DNA from: Enoplolaimus lenunculus
Lineage: Eukaryota; Nematoda; Enoplea; Enoplida; Thoracostomopsidae
DNA: 64,000 nt
Reading direction: 5' to 3'
Assembly (NCBI GenBank): GCA_030248215.1
Contig: JASANG010002173.1
Coordinates: 158,210-222,209 of the forward strand
Both the position numbers and the translations under genes were made by a program. Positions 1 to 11,000 of the stretch are shown one piece after another. A model generated the notes under the pieces. It saw nothing but the letters and a program-made list of their open reading frames with translations, was not told where the DNA came from and searched no databases. Each line of letters begins with the position of its first letter. The stretch's first letter is position 1.

Positions 1-380
1 GCAAATCAAATAAATTCATCATCATTGGCTGAAGATATAATTTACAGCTTATACTTTCTTTGCAAATACTTGCAGCTGCAAGCAACTCCTTCAAGTTGCA
101 GTTGTGAGTTCTTGCTGCAAATTCTTGCACGTTTCTTATATGAATATGCGGCTGGAACGAAATGCGCTCAGCAAAAAATGATGGGAAAAATTGATTCTCT
201 TCGAAAAAACTCTACGAGACTACACAAACATGACTCATAATTCTACTCCGCCAGAGACAAATTCAACTCATTTTGTCGCAGGTTTGACTCTGGCGGTGTC
301 GAATTTGACTCAATTTGTGTAGTCGCTATGAGCCAATGTCGGAGACAGTCAATTTGTCTCACCATTTTTTGCAGTGCGAA

Positions 381-654
381 TGAAGTGAAAATTTGTTAAA
401 AACTTATAAAATGTTCATTTTTACCGTTTCGCGATACAATTTCACGCAACAATCTACGTAAAGCCACTACCTATAATGCGCATTGGTATATTTGGAAAAT
501 CCCTGTTCCTAAAATTTTTCCCAAACAGATGACGGTACTTACTACTTCGTTCTATCTGGAACAGTCACCGTAAGCTTTAGGCTCTTGTGCACTTCCTTTA
601 CATTTTGGCTAAGGGTTTTTCTTAACCTTAGCGCTTAGACTTAGGAAATGACTT
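381..654. other. 5' flank, nothing recognised
   Basis: AT-rich sequence between a family-D element and the CCTAAG array. No convincing gene or repeat was seen; it could hold UNC79 regulatory sequence or its tiny start exon, but nothing shows this. Confidence 0.3.
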
Positions 655-830
655 ACTTATACCTAAGCCTAAGCCTAAGCCTAAGCCTAAGCCTAAGCCT
701 AAGCCTAAGCCTAAGCCTAAGCCTAAGCCTAAGCCTAAGCCTAAGCCTAAGCCTAAGCCTAAGTCTACGCCTAAGCCTAAGCCTTAGCCGAAGCCTAGGC
801 CTAAGCCTTATCCGAAGCAGCCTAACTCTT
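655..830 (-). repeat. Near-perfect (CCTAAG)n array, nematode telomere-type hexamer
   Basis: About 18 perfect CCTAAG units at roughly 655-765, then variants (CCTTAG, CCGAAG, CCTACG) to about 830. The complementary strand is (TTAGGC)n, the nematode telomere repeat. It is interstitial, with ordinary sequence on both sides, and is the purest array in the window. Long SLSLSL or RLRLRL open frames across it are artefacts of the period of six. Confidence 0.95.
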
Positions 831-1596
831 AACCTTAAATGAGAGAGGTGTACAAGAGCTAACCGTTTGCCAACAATAAACACCACCATCATGCTTCAAG
901 ATGGGCGTTTGAACGGCGCATAGTTCCTGTATTATCGTTGGATTTTACCTGGGCGTACTGAAAGAGAACGGTCTCAGGTGGTATCCATGGCCTTTAGAAT
1001 GCCAAGTTTACTATCCGTTTAAAGGCGTTACCCAATAATTAATAATACTTAACAATTTGCCAAACCTATTTTGGCGTTTACTTGTGTCCTGCTGTCGGCC
1101 GCAACCAAAATTTCAGGATCCATTCCACTACTGAATTTTAGCGTTGCTGTGAGCTTGTTTTGCCGCATTATACAGCTTCGCGGTTGACCTAAAAAGAGAA
1201 TATAATTACAGGTGCTGAGAGTAAATGACATAGACGCCAGGTAGATAGCATCTTTTCTTTTGTCATAGCTTCCGTCGGGCGGTGGGAACGCGTTGATAGA
1301 ATACGATAAGGTACAGTCTGTTATTCGGTGACCAACAACAATACAGGTTTTGTCGGTTGAACGTTTGGTTCATAGATCGAATTCTGTGAATGCTATGAAT
1401 TATCAAACAAGGAAATATTACTGCTTTTGCATTGTAGCCGCTTTGTCGGAATTAATTTCTACTCTCGGACACCACTTCCCAGAGGTGCATACACGAGGAC
1501 GGATACAAGGGATATACTCTGGTATCGAAATTTCGATGATGACAACAAAAATCGCTTTCAACAGGCTTAACCTTCTTGATTCTAGAGTTTAAAATT
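831..1596. other. 5' flank, nothing recognised
   Basis: Mixed-composition sequence with short open frames lacking any family resemblance or splice context. No repeat from the other families was recognised. Confidence 0.3.
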
Positions 1597-1745
1597 GCTC
1601 GTAGCCAAAGGGGGGGGGGCAGCGGGGACTCATCCCCCCTGAAAAAAGTTGGCTCCCTAGACAATTTTTAAGCTTGCTTGTTTATTCATTGAAAACCCTT
1701 GAATGCCCCTCCTGAAAATTTTTTAGCCCGCCCCCCCCCCCGCAA
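1597..1745. mobile_element. Family F element
   Basis: Starts with CTCGTAGCCA, has poly-G then poly-C tracts, and contains the family-F core GCTTGCTTGTTTATTCATTG and CCTGAAAATTTTTTAG in the order seen in other copies. Confidence 0.7.
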
Positions 1746-1864
1746 AATTCAGGTACGACACAAATTAATTTGACCCGAATTGTTTGTTAACCAATGATTG
1801 TTTTGTGAAAACCGAAATAACCAGCAATAGTATATGTCATCGTAACTTAATAGAAGCTTAATAG

Positions 1865-2150
1865 ATTTATGCTTAGGCTTAGGCTTAAATTAAAGCTTAG
1901 ACGAACGTTTAGGTTTAGACTTAGTCTTAGGTTATAAGCATTTCCGTTTTCAAACAATCGCAAATTTTTAAAGGGAAACGGCGTTGTTTGTACATTTCCT
2001 TCAACAGGCTTCTGTGTAAGCTTAGGCTTAGGTAAGTTTTTTCAAAAAAACCCCCAAGTCTAAGCATAAGCCTGTTGATGGAAGTGCCCGAACAGAGTGT
2101 TTTCGTTTAAAAATTGGCGATTTTTTTGGAAACTGTACGGTGGAATACGA
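1865..2150. repeat. Inverted-repeat element with TTAGGC-like arms
   Basis: The arms CATTTCCTTCAACAGGCTT and AAGCCTGTTGATGGAAGTG face each other around a short TTAGGC-like centre, and outer arms around 1940 and 2140 (CGCAAATTTTTAAAG against TTTAAAAATTGGCG) also pair. A decayed hairpin element. Confidence 0.6.
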
Positions 2151-3780
2151 AAACCAGAAAGCGTTCATATAGTAAAACCTGAACTGTTTATGTTAACAAA
2201 CCTAATAGCGTCAAGAATAACATGAGTGTGGTATCTTGTCTTTGCTTTGGCTAACAGTTTATAGACTATTTGTATGATGACAAGATATGGCTTCTTTCAA
2301 ACAGTGTGGTTTGTTTATGTAGGTTTCCTATTTTAGTTAAACTTAGATAATCAAAGAGTGGTTGAGAGTCGTGTAGTTAAAAGTCAAAGTTTTACGCTGT
2401 TGAAAACTAAACGTACGGGCGGCCGTGTTTTATGTTCGAAAAACGGAAAAATGGGAGCCTGATGATACGCAATACTTGCTAGGACCACTTAAAACTTTTA
2501 TAATCTTCTAGGAAATGAAAAAATTTGGTATCTTTTCGGTTATTCCCCCTCCCCAGCCTGCGTTTGCCCATAAAAGTGGTGTGATTTTGAAAATTTCTGC
2601 ATATTTGAACTTCTCATAGCTTCGTCTGGTCATTCTATGGTCAAATTTGTATTTTTGGAAAATTCGATTTTTTAAGGCCACAAGGTCCCACCATTGGGAC
2701 AAAAAAAATTTTTGTCAAAAAGTTCGACAAATTATATACCACTCGATGCAGCTTAATACAAAGCTGAGTCCAATGGTGTTAAATTTTTTGTAATCAGGCA
2801 GTTGGTTAACGAGTTATTGTCAAATAACTGATTTGGTGCGCTGCCAACCATTTGGGTCGGCGCCAAATCAGGTATTACGAGGAAAATGTACGGACAAAAA
2901 TTTTGTTGCGAGAAAAATGTAAATTGGTTTTGGTTATGGGAAGTGTCCACATGCAGCGTGTGAACGGATAGTAAAAATAACCGAAAAGATATTTTATTTT
3001 TTTGCAAACACTATTGATGCATACAAATATTTACCCGGATTTGTAAAAATTTTAATGAAAAAATAGCGGGTGCACTGACATTTGTTTAAAATTTTGCAAC
3101 AATTTCATAAATTTTATTTTATATCGAACAATTGCAGTATATCTGGAATGAAAAATTACTTAATTTAATACATGATTCTGATGAAATATATATGAGCATA
3201 AAAATAACAGAAATTCACGGTATTTCTATGACGGAAACAAAAACTGACACCAATTTTTACTTGAAGCAGAAACGCAAACGAATATCCGGTTACACCCTGC
3301 TTATGGGTGTATTTTTCATAGAAGGAACGGCAAAATGTGAACCTGTGACACTCGCTTTTTAGGCCCGACTTGTGGACGTGATTGCGTTCTGTTTATTAAA
3401 ATAATTTAGGGTTTCGGTGTAAGCTGACTAATTAGAAATCGGCAGGGCGAAATCGTAGAGGCTTCACTATAGATTGCTAATAAAAACATCGCGTATCGAT
3501 TACGTTTAAAATGAGTTTCTTCCAGTTTGCTCGAAGTTGGGCGTGTACGTTTTAAACTGTTTTTTATACATATACATTCCAGTAGTTGTTTTGGGCTGCT
3601 TCGAACAGCAATTGTCGGTTGGGACGTTCCAGTTGCTAGCTTGGGCAAATAACTGTTTGGGACACGGCATATATACAATGGTGTGAAATCCACTGAAAAC
3701 TGTATTTTGGCGGAAGACGAGTTTTATAGCTTGGTGTTATCTAACTTGAACGCCTTGTGTCACGACTGCATATAAGTAGT
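2151..3780. other. 5' flank, nothing recognised
   Basis: AT-rich sequence. Several 60-95-codon open frames on both strands have no recognisable product. The stretch GGTCATTCTATGGTCAAATT near 2630 resembles the intron-10 tandem repeat at 17533. Confidence 0.3.
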
Positions 3781-3894
3781 GGCCAATGTTACTTTAACGG
3801 GAGTAACAGTAGATAAAAAATGTAATCTAGAAGCTAAACCTAGACATTTATAGACCCACCAGAAACCTGGACGCCCTTTACAGTAACATGGGCC
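3781..3894 (-). mobile_element. Family A element, array-less (114 bp)
   Basis: Both ends are intact (GGCCAATGTTACTTTAACGG and its counterpart CAGTAACATGGGCC), with the family core CCACCAGAAACCTGGACGCC. The TTAGGC array and its flanking arm are missing, so this copy shows the minimal element. Flanks TAAGTAGT and CAAGTAGT look like an 8-bp target duplication with one change. Confidence 0.85.
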
Positions 3895-4101
3895 CAAGTA
3901 GTAGTGATCAGAGCGACTGTCACCCTGAGCAAAACTAAGTTTTACCACACACTTGCGGATATACCTAGTTGGAATGCAATGCAAGAATAGTCCTTTTAAT
4001 ATAATTGAGACTCGGAAACGATTTTGACTTGGCGTAGAATTAATTAAATGCGTTCAAAAAGTTGACCCTAATCAAATCGGTCTGAGAAGAATCTACGGCT
4101 A

Positions 4102-4291
4102 TTCGTCGCCTGGCAACTTGTCGCCCAACCGTGTCATGAAGCTTTTGAATCAATGCGAGCACTATGCTATACATCAATCTTAAGCCTAATCATGTAAGCA
4201 TAATGATGGGCGAAGAATTGTCGAGTCGATAAAATTCGGATTACAAATTGCCGGGTGATGAGAAGTCAGGCGACGAAATTGTCGTGATACC
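4102..4291. mobile_element. Family I element
   Basis: Begins with CGTCGCCTGGCAACTTGTCG and ends AGGCGACGAAATTGTCGTGA, with the shared core GATGGGCGAAGAATTGTCGA and CGGATTACAA. Related copies are at 6134 and 16391. A short AAGCCTAATCATG stretch stands where other copies have CCTAAG-type sequence. Confidence 0.75.
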
Positions 4292-4596
4292 ATTATGTGA
4301 TATATTTTTCGTTGAGGCTTGTGTTATATGACATCCCTGGGTCTGGGTCCCCGGCTCCCGCGGGCTTGTGTTAATTTTTCATTATCAGGCAGCGGATGGA
4401 ACTCTCCAGAATACCAGAATCACAAGTTGTTTGTGATCGTTTCGTTCACGCAAACTGGTGGTGAAAAATAATCTTTTAAACACCATTTTTGGCATAAAAC
4501 AGTGACTCGTTTTATTCTCAATTTATCCAATCACAGTATGTGTACATTTGACCAATTAACACATCAGCTTATCGCTGTGATGTTGTTGCTTTAGCT

Positions 4597-4757
4597 CCGG
4601 CCTGTGATTAGCTTACCTTTCTAAAAGGGGGGCTGAAAATTTTTTCAGGAGGTGCCGAGGAAGGTAATCGATGAGTTACAAGCAAAGTTGAAAATTTCCG
4701 AAAGAGGCCAAAGCTCCTTTAGGGTGGTGGACTGAGCCTCCCTGGCTACGCGCTCGC
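4597..4757. mobile_element. Family F element, diverged
   Basis: Contains GGGGGGCTGAAAATTTTTTC, GAGTTACAAGCAAAGTTGAA and CCTGGCTACGCGC, the same order as intact family-F copies, but with decayed ends. Confidence 0.7.
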
Positions 4758-4968
4758 TTTAGGTGCGTGCAATTTTTGCAAACAAACACCTGTTAACAGG
4801 TTAATTCTCCCGTTCGAGGTTAAAGTCGTCTATTCTTTAATATTAACAATACAGCAATTAATTAGTAAATTTTCGGCCTAGCATTGAAATTTGAAAATGA
4901 GTTAAAATCGCCCCGCCCCCGTCAACGAGTCATATACTTGCAAGTGACGTTAAAATTTATTGTTTCAG

Positions 4969-5089
4969 TTTCGGCAAAAATCCGCAATCTAACCGATTAT
5001 TATCATCGTGCGATCAACAATACGATTCAACCGCCGCTTGGACTTGATATTGTCAATACGTTACGATATTTCAGTCAAACTCTACTTGG
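4969..5089 (+). CDS. UNC79: UNC79 exon 1 (in-window numbering)
   Basis: Acceptor TGTTTCAG; donor is the GT at 5090. It reads AKIRNLTDYYHRAINN and then TLRYFSQTLL, the N-terminal block of UNC79 (vertebrate SKIRYLQEYHNRVLHN, TLKYFSQTLL from memory). In vertebrates only about ten residues precede this block, so the start codon should be in a tiny upstream exon ending on the first base of a split codon. I could not locate that exon. The exon ends with two bases of a Gly codon. Confidence 0.93.
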
Positions 5090-8000
5090 GTACAGATTTA
5101 TAATTTTTAACAGCATTTTGGCTCATGTTTCTTGCTTAGGCTTAGGCTTAGGAACACATTTTTGTAACGCTTAGGCTTACGCTTAGGAATACATTTTTGC
5201 AACGCTTAGGCTTAAACTTAAGAACATATATTTGCAACGATTAGGTTTAGGCATAGGCTTAGGAACACATTTTTTGCAACGCTTAGGCTTAGGCATTAGG
5301 AACATATTTTTGCAACGCTTAGGCTTAGGCTTAAGCTTAGGAATACGCTTAATACCGCTTCTGTGTACAATATTACTTGGCAACTAATTGTTGTCATTTG
5401 AATTGCTTTATAGTTCAATGTTTGGGTTTCCCAAACTCTACTTAAGTACGACTTAGTACTTAAGTACATGCTAATAATTACTTAACGATTTTGTCGTTTT
5501 TAACAGCGTACTTAAATTAAGTAAATACTTAAGTTCCTGACTAAAATTAATAGATCACAAATTGAATATTCAGGCATACTAACGTTAGTTTAATTGAAAT
5601 TGTAGTCTCACGGTGTCTTCTTAATATAAAGCAAAACTTTTACTTTCTGGTTATGACAATGGCTGACATTTGCCATTTATTTGATTTTGCATGAAATTTA
5701 AGTATTTACCTGAATACAAAATGTTCGTTTTGGTCTCTGTTCCGGGGGGGTACACCGGGGTGGCTCTCCCCTTGAATCGCCATTAGCTGAATGCTGTCAG
5801 CTTGCGTTCAGGTAGTTTTTTTGAACACAGTAGAACAATGTCCAGTCGTGGCGTTACGGGAGGATTTAAAATACAAAAATGTTCAATTGAACAGTTGAAT
5901 TTTGTTTCAGACTGCTTAAAGATGCGCAAACAACGTCGTCGTCCAAACTGTTTGAGTCAATGGCGAACGAATCAGAACGTCTCGGGTTGTTTCAATCGCT
6001 CAATTATGTTGGCTTGTATCACGCGATACAGAACATTGTCGAAATTTTCCCACTCATTTCCAACGGTCAAATCGGTAAGATGTGACGCGTTGTTTATGTT
6101 TACAAAAAATCTACTGCAATTCGTCATCCAACAAGCGACGACTTGTCGCCCAACCAGTGTCCTATCGCCTATGACTAAATCTAAGCCCAATCCTAATCGC
6201 AATTCTAAGCGTGAGCCAAGGCTTAAACATAAACGATGGGTGACGAATTGTCGAATCGATGAAATTTCGGATTACAAGTCGCCGGACGACGAGCTGTCGA
6301 TCGACTAATTGTCGTGACACCAGTTTAAATACTGTATCGTTTACGGAAATGCGAGTGGCTGTCAGTAAGAAGACGTGCCAACAGTGAACACTAATGAAAC
6401 GCCTGACAGTAGGCTGAATAAGAGATGGTGACTGATATTCATTTTGCCTCTCCAAAGTGGTTCGCCTTGGTTACGGACTTTTATTTATTGGTAATTCACC
6501 GCATGCCAGTCGGATCCCAACATCTTTCTTTTTTACATTCTTTCCGTTGCGCAGAACTGATTTGCGTCGAAACCTTTGTGTTGATTGCCAAGATCGCTGA
6601 TCTGGTTTCTGCATCTATAGTAAAGTTTATTCGGGTTGTCTGAGTGTTTATTACACATTTCGGCAGTCCACGTCGGTTTTGTGCTTTGATCTTCTTTACG
6701 GACGCCAATTAGGACTTGTGAACGCTATCCGCTAGGTAAATCAAACAACGTTTGGCATACTTTGCTGACATTATTAGCTATCTTCGCTGACGGTTTCAGT
6801 ACTTAACTTTCTGGGCCCATGTTACTTTAAACGGCGTCCACGTTTCTGGTGGGTCTATAAAAGAGTATAGGTTTAGATTCTAGATTACATTTTTTTTGCT
6901 TAGACTAAGGCGCAGGCTTAGGAACTCATTTTTGCAACGCTTAGGCTTAGGCTTACGAATACGCTAAATCTACTGTTACGCCCCTTAAAGTAACATTGGC
7001 CGCTTTCTGAATGAAACTATTTGGCAAATAATTTCCAGAAACAATTGAATTCATTATATCCACCTTTGCTCGTTGAATATAAACCTCCAATTGTTTCAGC
7101 TCTTGGTAGCGCAATTATCACAACACTCAATCATTTGTATCTTTTGTTGGATCGGGATACCCTCGAACAGCTTCCATACAACATCGCAACGTTACTTCTC
7201 GTACTGCCTGAGTGTCTGCATGACGATATTATCAATTTCTTGACGTATATTTTGATTCCGTTTGTTTTGAAAGGTAAAAATGCACTCGTCTCATTGGCTA
7301 ATGTATAGAACAAGGGCGGAACACAAACATATTCGTGAGTCTAAAACTAATCTTAATAGAAAGTGTAAAAATAAGCTTAACCTAAGCGTAAGCAAAAAAT
7401 CGTGTAAGGCTTAAGCTTACTCTATTCCACTCCTACGGTATAACGTTCCGCTCCTGATCTATGTATGGGCTGTCTGAAGACAAAACTTAATGTATAGGCC
7501 GGTTAATCCTTTCTCACATGAATATTTTCTATTTCGTCTGAGACCTACTTTTATGCTAGGATTCGAACTCCAGTGACTGCAGTGGGAGGCGTATACCATC
7601 ACCACTCAGCTATAGGAGCTTGACGCTCGAGCCCGAGGGGGCTCTCACGTATTGTGGTGATTTAGTACTATGTATACGTGTTGCAATTGTTAAACACGGT
7701 GCGATATATATTATTTAACGTATATGCACTGCGCTGAGTTGCCTATAGGCAACTCAATGTGAAAAGGGGTTATATAAGGTTTCGTGTAACATTTATGCCA
7801 CACCTGGATTAACTGCTACAATTGGCTACAGTTATGCAAATTAGGTTCCTGTGAAACGTGGGGCTTTTCTATACTTTCTCGCATTGTCGGCTGCGATTCA
7901 TTCTTAGGTGAAAAACTTAGGCAAACTCTTAAGTGAGCATTTTTCTAAACCTAAGCTAGAGCATAAACCTATCAGCACTAGCGGATCCAGAAGCGATGGG

Positions 8001-11000
8001 ACGTACGTCCCGTTTGGCAATTTTTTGTGATAAAACGGGATAAGGTTACAACTTTACAAGTTTTAACGATTAGAAAATTGGCAAATATATAGCATACGAT
8101 AAAAATTGCGTTTCATGCCGTGTACCAGTCCGCTCGACGGTCTAAAATTCCAAGATCCGCCGCTGTGCGCTAGTGCCGTCTGCTGAATATGAGTAACTTA
8201 AAATTATTGGCGCCCACCCAACTCTCGTCTGTTTTATTTGTAAGTTATCCCTATGCCTGATCCTGAGCACAAATGGATGTTTTTATTTCAGATGAACCGG
8301 AAGAGAGCTACGCAATTGACTCAATGGCTGGCGTTATTCTAACGGTGTTTCAAAAAAGTGCCAATCCTGGTAATGACTTACCTTTATTAGCCTTATGGAA
8401 GCGATCCTGGTGGTGGCTTACCTTCATTACCCTTACGGAAGCGATCTTGGTGGTGACTTACCTTTATTACTCTTACGGAAGCGATCCTGGTGGTGACTTA
8501 CCTTTATTCCCCTTACGGAAGCTATCTTTGGTATGACTTACCTTTATTACCCTTACGGAAGCGATCCTTTTAATGACTTACCTTTATTACCCTACGGAAA
8601 CGACCCTGGTAATGACTCACCTTTATTACCCTTACGGAAGCGACCCTGGTAATGACTTACCTTTTTTACCCTTACGGAAGCGATCCTGGTAATGACTTAC
8701 TGTTATTAATTGGCTGGAATTATAGTTTACAGAATTAGCACAGGTTTAATTTGCAAACCGTTTATCTTTGCTTAGTTCGACTTTAATTGTCACGATACCT
8801 GTGAAGCATACAAGCAAGTATGGTGTTTGCCAATTTACACATTTGTCTATTATCCTTTGTCATTGATACCTTGAATTTATTTTAGCTTTTATAGATCAGT
8901 ATAATATAATTTGAAAAATACTCTTTTTTTGCTTTTAATAAACTCTCAAAATTGGTTATTATTACTTTTTTAAAAGTTATTTTAAATCAACAAGTTAGTT
9001 TTCAAAATTATCGCTAAAAGATCAATATTTTGATTAATTTTCAGCGCATCATTCACAGTTACTCGAATGCCTGATGACTTTGCGGCGAAATTTATATCAA
9101 GTAAGCACATTCAATTTGACGTCGGAAAACGAAACACCGTAGGATCGAACTCGTATTGCTAATTTTACAGAACACAAACAACCAGTGGCTGGTTAACTAT
9201 TAGAACGAATTTTTATGCCGGAAATTATTGCAGATTTTTTAATTGCAATAGATTTTGTGCCTAAAAATGTTACAAAAACGCAAACTGTATGTCAATTTAG
9301 GGCCAATGTTACTTTTAGGGGCGTACACAGTAGATTAAGCATATTGCTCAGCCTAAAGCCTAAGCCTAAGCGTTGCAAAAATGTGTTCCTAAGCCGAAGC
9401 CTACGCCTAAGCCTATGCCTAAGCCTAACCAAAAAATGTAATCTAGAACCTAAACCTATTCTTTTATTGACCCACCAGAAACCTGGACGCCCCTTAAACT
9501 AACATGGGCCTCAGTTCAGATACTGTAAACAATTTTAGCGGTTTGCTTGTTTGTTTTAACTAATTCAATTTTCCCTCAGGGTTGAAATTTTAGCTTAAAA
9601 GTAAGCTGAAATTTGTTTTGGCAGATGAACTTTTAAATTTTCATCACGCATCAAACTGATTTTTTTTGCTGTTTGCTAAATTGTACTGAATAAGTAAAAG
9701 TCGTAAGATAGATTAATTTTAGAGTCGCCCAGGGGCCGCTACCAACCAGGGCAATGTCAGAACACCTTAAAATATCAATTAACTTAATCTGCGGCATGTA
9801 TATATATGTAATACGCATATGGTGGCTAATAGACGAAAAATAGATAACATGTATCTTGTGTACTGTGTGTACAGTAAACCGCGAGACAATGAAAAATACC
9901 GTGTACAGTAATTTCTTGTTATTTTCATACCTTTGAAGTGGGAATCGTGCAGGAAAAACTACTTTGTTTTAACTGCTATTTTTGCTCAGCAGATGGGGTG
10001 CGGCTTCTTTTATGATGCTTGTTTTGGGGCACGGCTGTTTTATGTTTAATGATGCTTGTTTTTTCAGGATGTCCTCAGTGTCATCGTGTGTGGTCCAAGT
10101 TCTTCGAAGATCCCAGCGGCGAATTTGTTGTTTCATTATTGGCCGTTTTTGAATCCGAAAATCCTCGACAGACGTAGTGTTCAGTATAGACCGCAAGGTA
10201 ATCGCTTTTGTTTTGTCAGCAAATTACGTATTCAAATGGCAATCTTCGCAAAGCTAAGATCTAATTTAGTAACCCTAAAAACCAATCTAATTTAGTAACC
10301 CTAAAAACCATATTCTAGATGTTACATAGGAAATTAATTTTACGTCGTTTGTAGAAGTGTTGACATATAAGTAAATTTTGGGCAAGATATATTGAATTTA
10401 GAAACATTTACCTAAACATAGAACTGGTTTTAGTCGAAACCTCATAAACACACTCCATAAAAGCTTAAACTAATTTGATTTAAGCTTAAGCTAAATCCAG
10501 CAGCGTCGAAATAACTTTCTAGATTAACTAACAGTAGATTTACGCGTAAATTCATTCAAAATGTTACTTATTTTTAGTTTAAGCTAAACTTAATGAATTC
10601 TTAGGCATGCATAATTTCTGGGCTGCACTTGTTACTTAAACCAATACGCTGGTCAATTTTAGGGTGCTATAAACCTGAAGGTAGGTTTTTACACTCGCAT
10701 GTACACGCGCACGTACACTGCATGACGTGTGTGTAACAGTAATCGATTGCAATCTTTACTATACGTATGCATTGTTGCATATTTTGCTTTATATAAAAAC
10801 TCAAGTTTGCAATTGCAATTTTTCGTTATAATTAGCATGCCTTCTCGCATGCAGGTACAATCTATCGTAACCTGATTTCAATCTGTGCCAGGGCAAGGGC
10901 TTACACGGATCTTCTGACCGTGCATGGTGTGATGACAGCTTTCAGGCCTGCTGAAAGCACCTGTTTATAGCGCTGCATTGAAAAATTGTGTGGTTTTGCA

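Noticed and set aside
1-170. A coding exon in the 71-codon open frame at the left edge
   Set aside because: The sequence is a family-C fragment (TTGCAGCTGCAAG words) joined to a family-D element at about 170-376.
655-830. A true chromosome end (telomere)
   Set aside because: Ordinary repeat-rich sequence continues on both sides of the array.
648-892. Open frames encoding SLSLSL and RLRLRL repeats on both strands
   Set aside because: They are the automatic translation of a hexamer array with no stops in several frames; no start, splice or gene context.
7540-7660. A functional tRNA gene (minus strand)
   Set aside because: A and B boxes are suggestive, but acceptor and anticodon stems do not pair convincingly and the same sequence recurs inside a repeated element at 43973.
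8361-8705. CRISPR array
   Set aside because: The units are contiguous and diverging, without spacers, in a eukaryotic intron next to a splice site.
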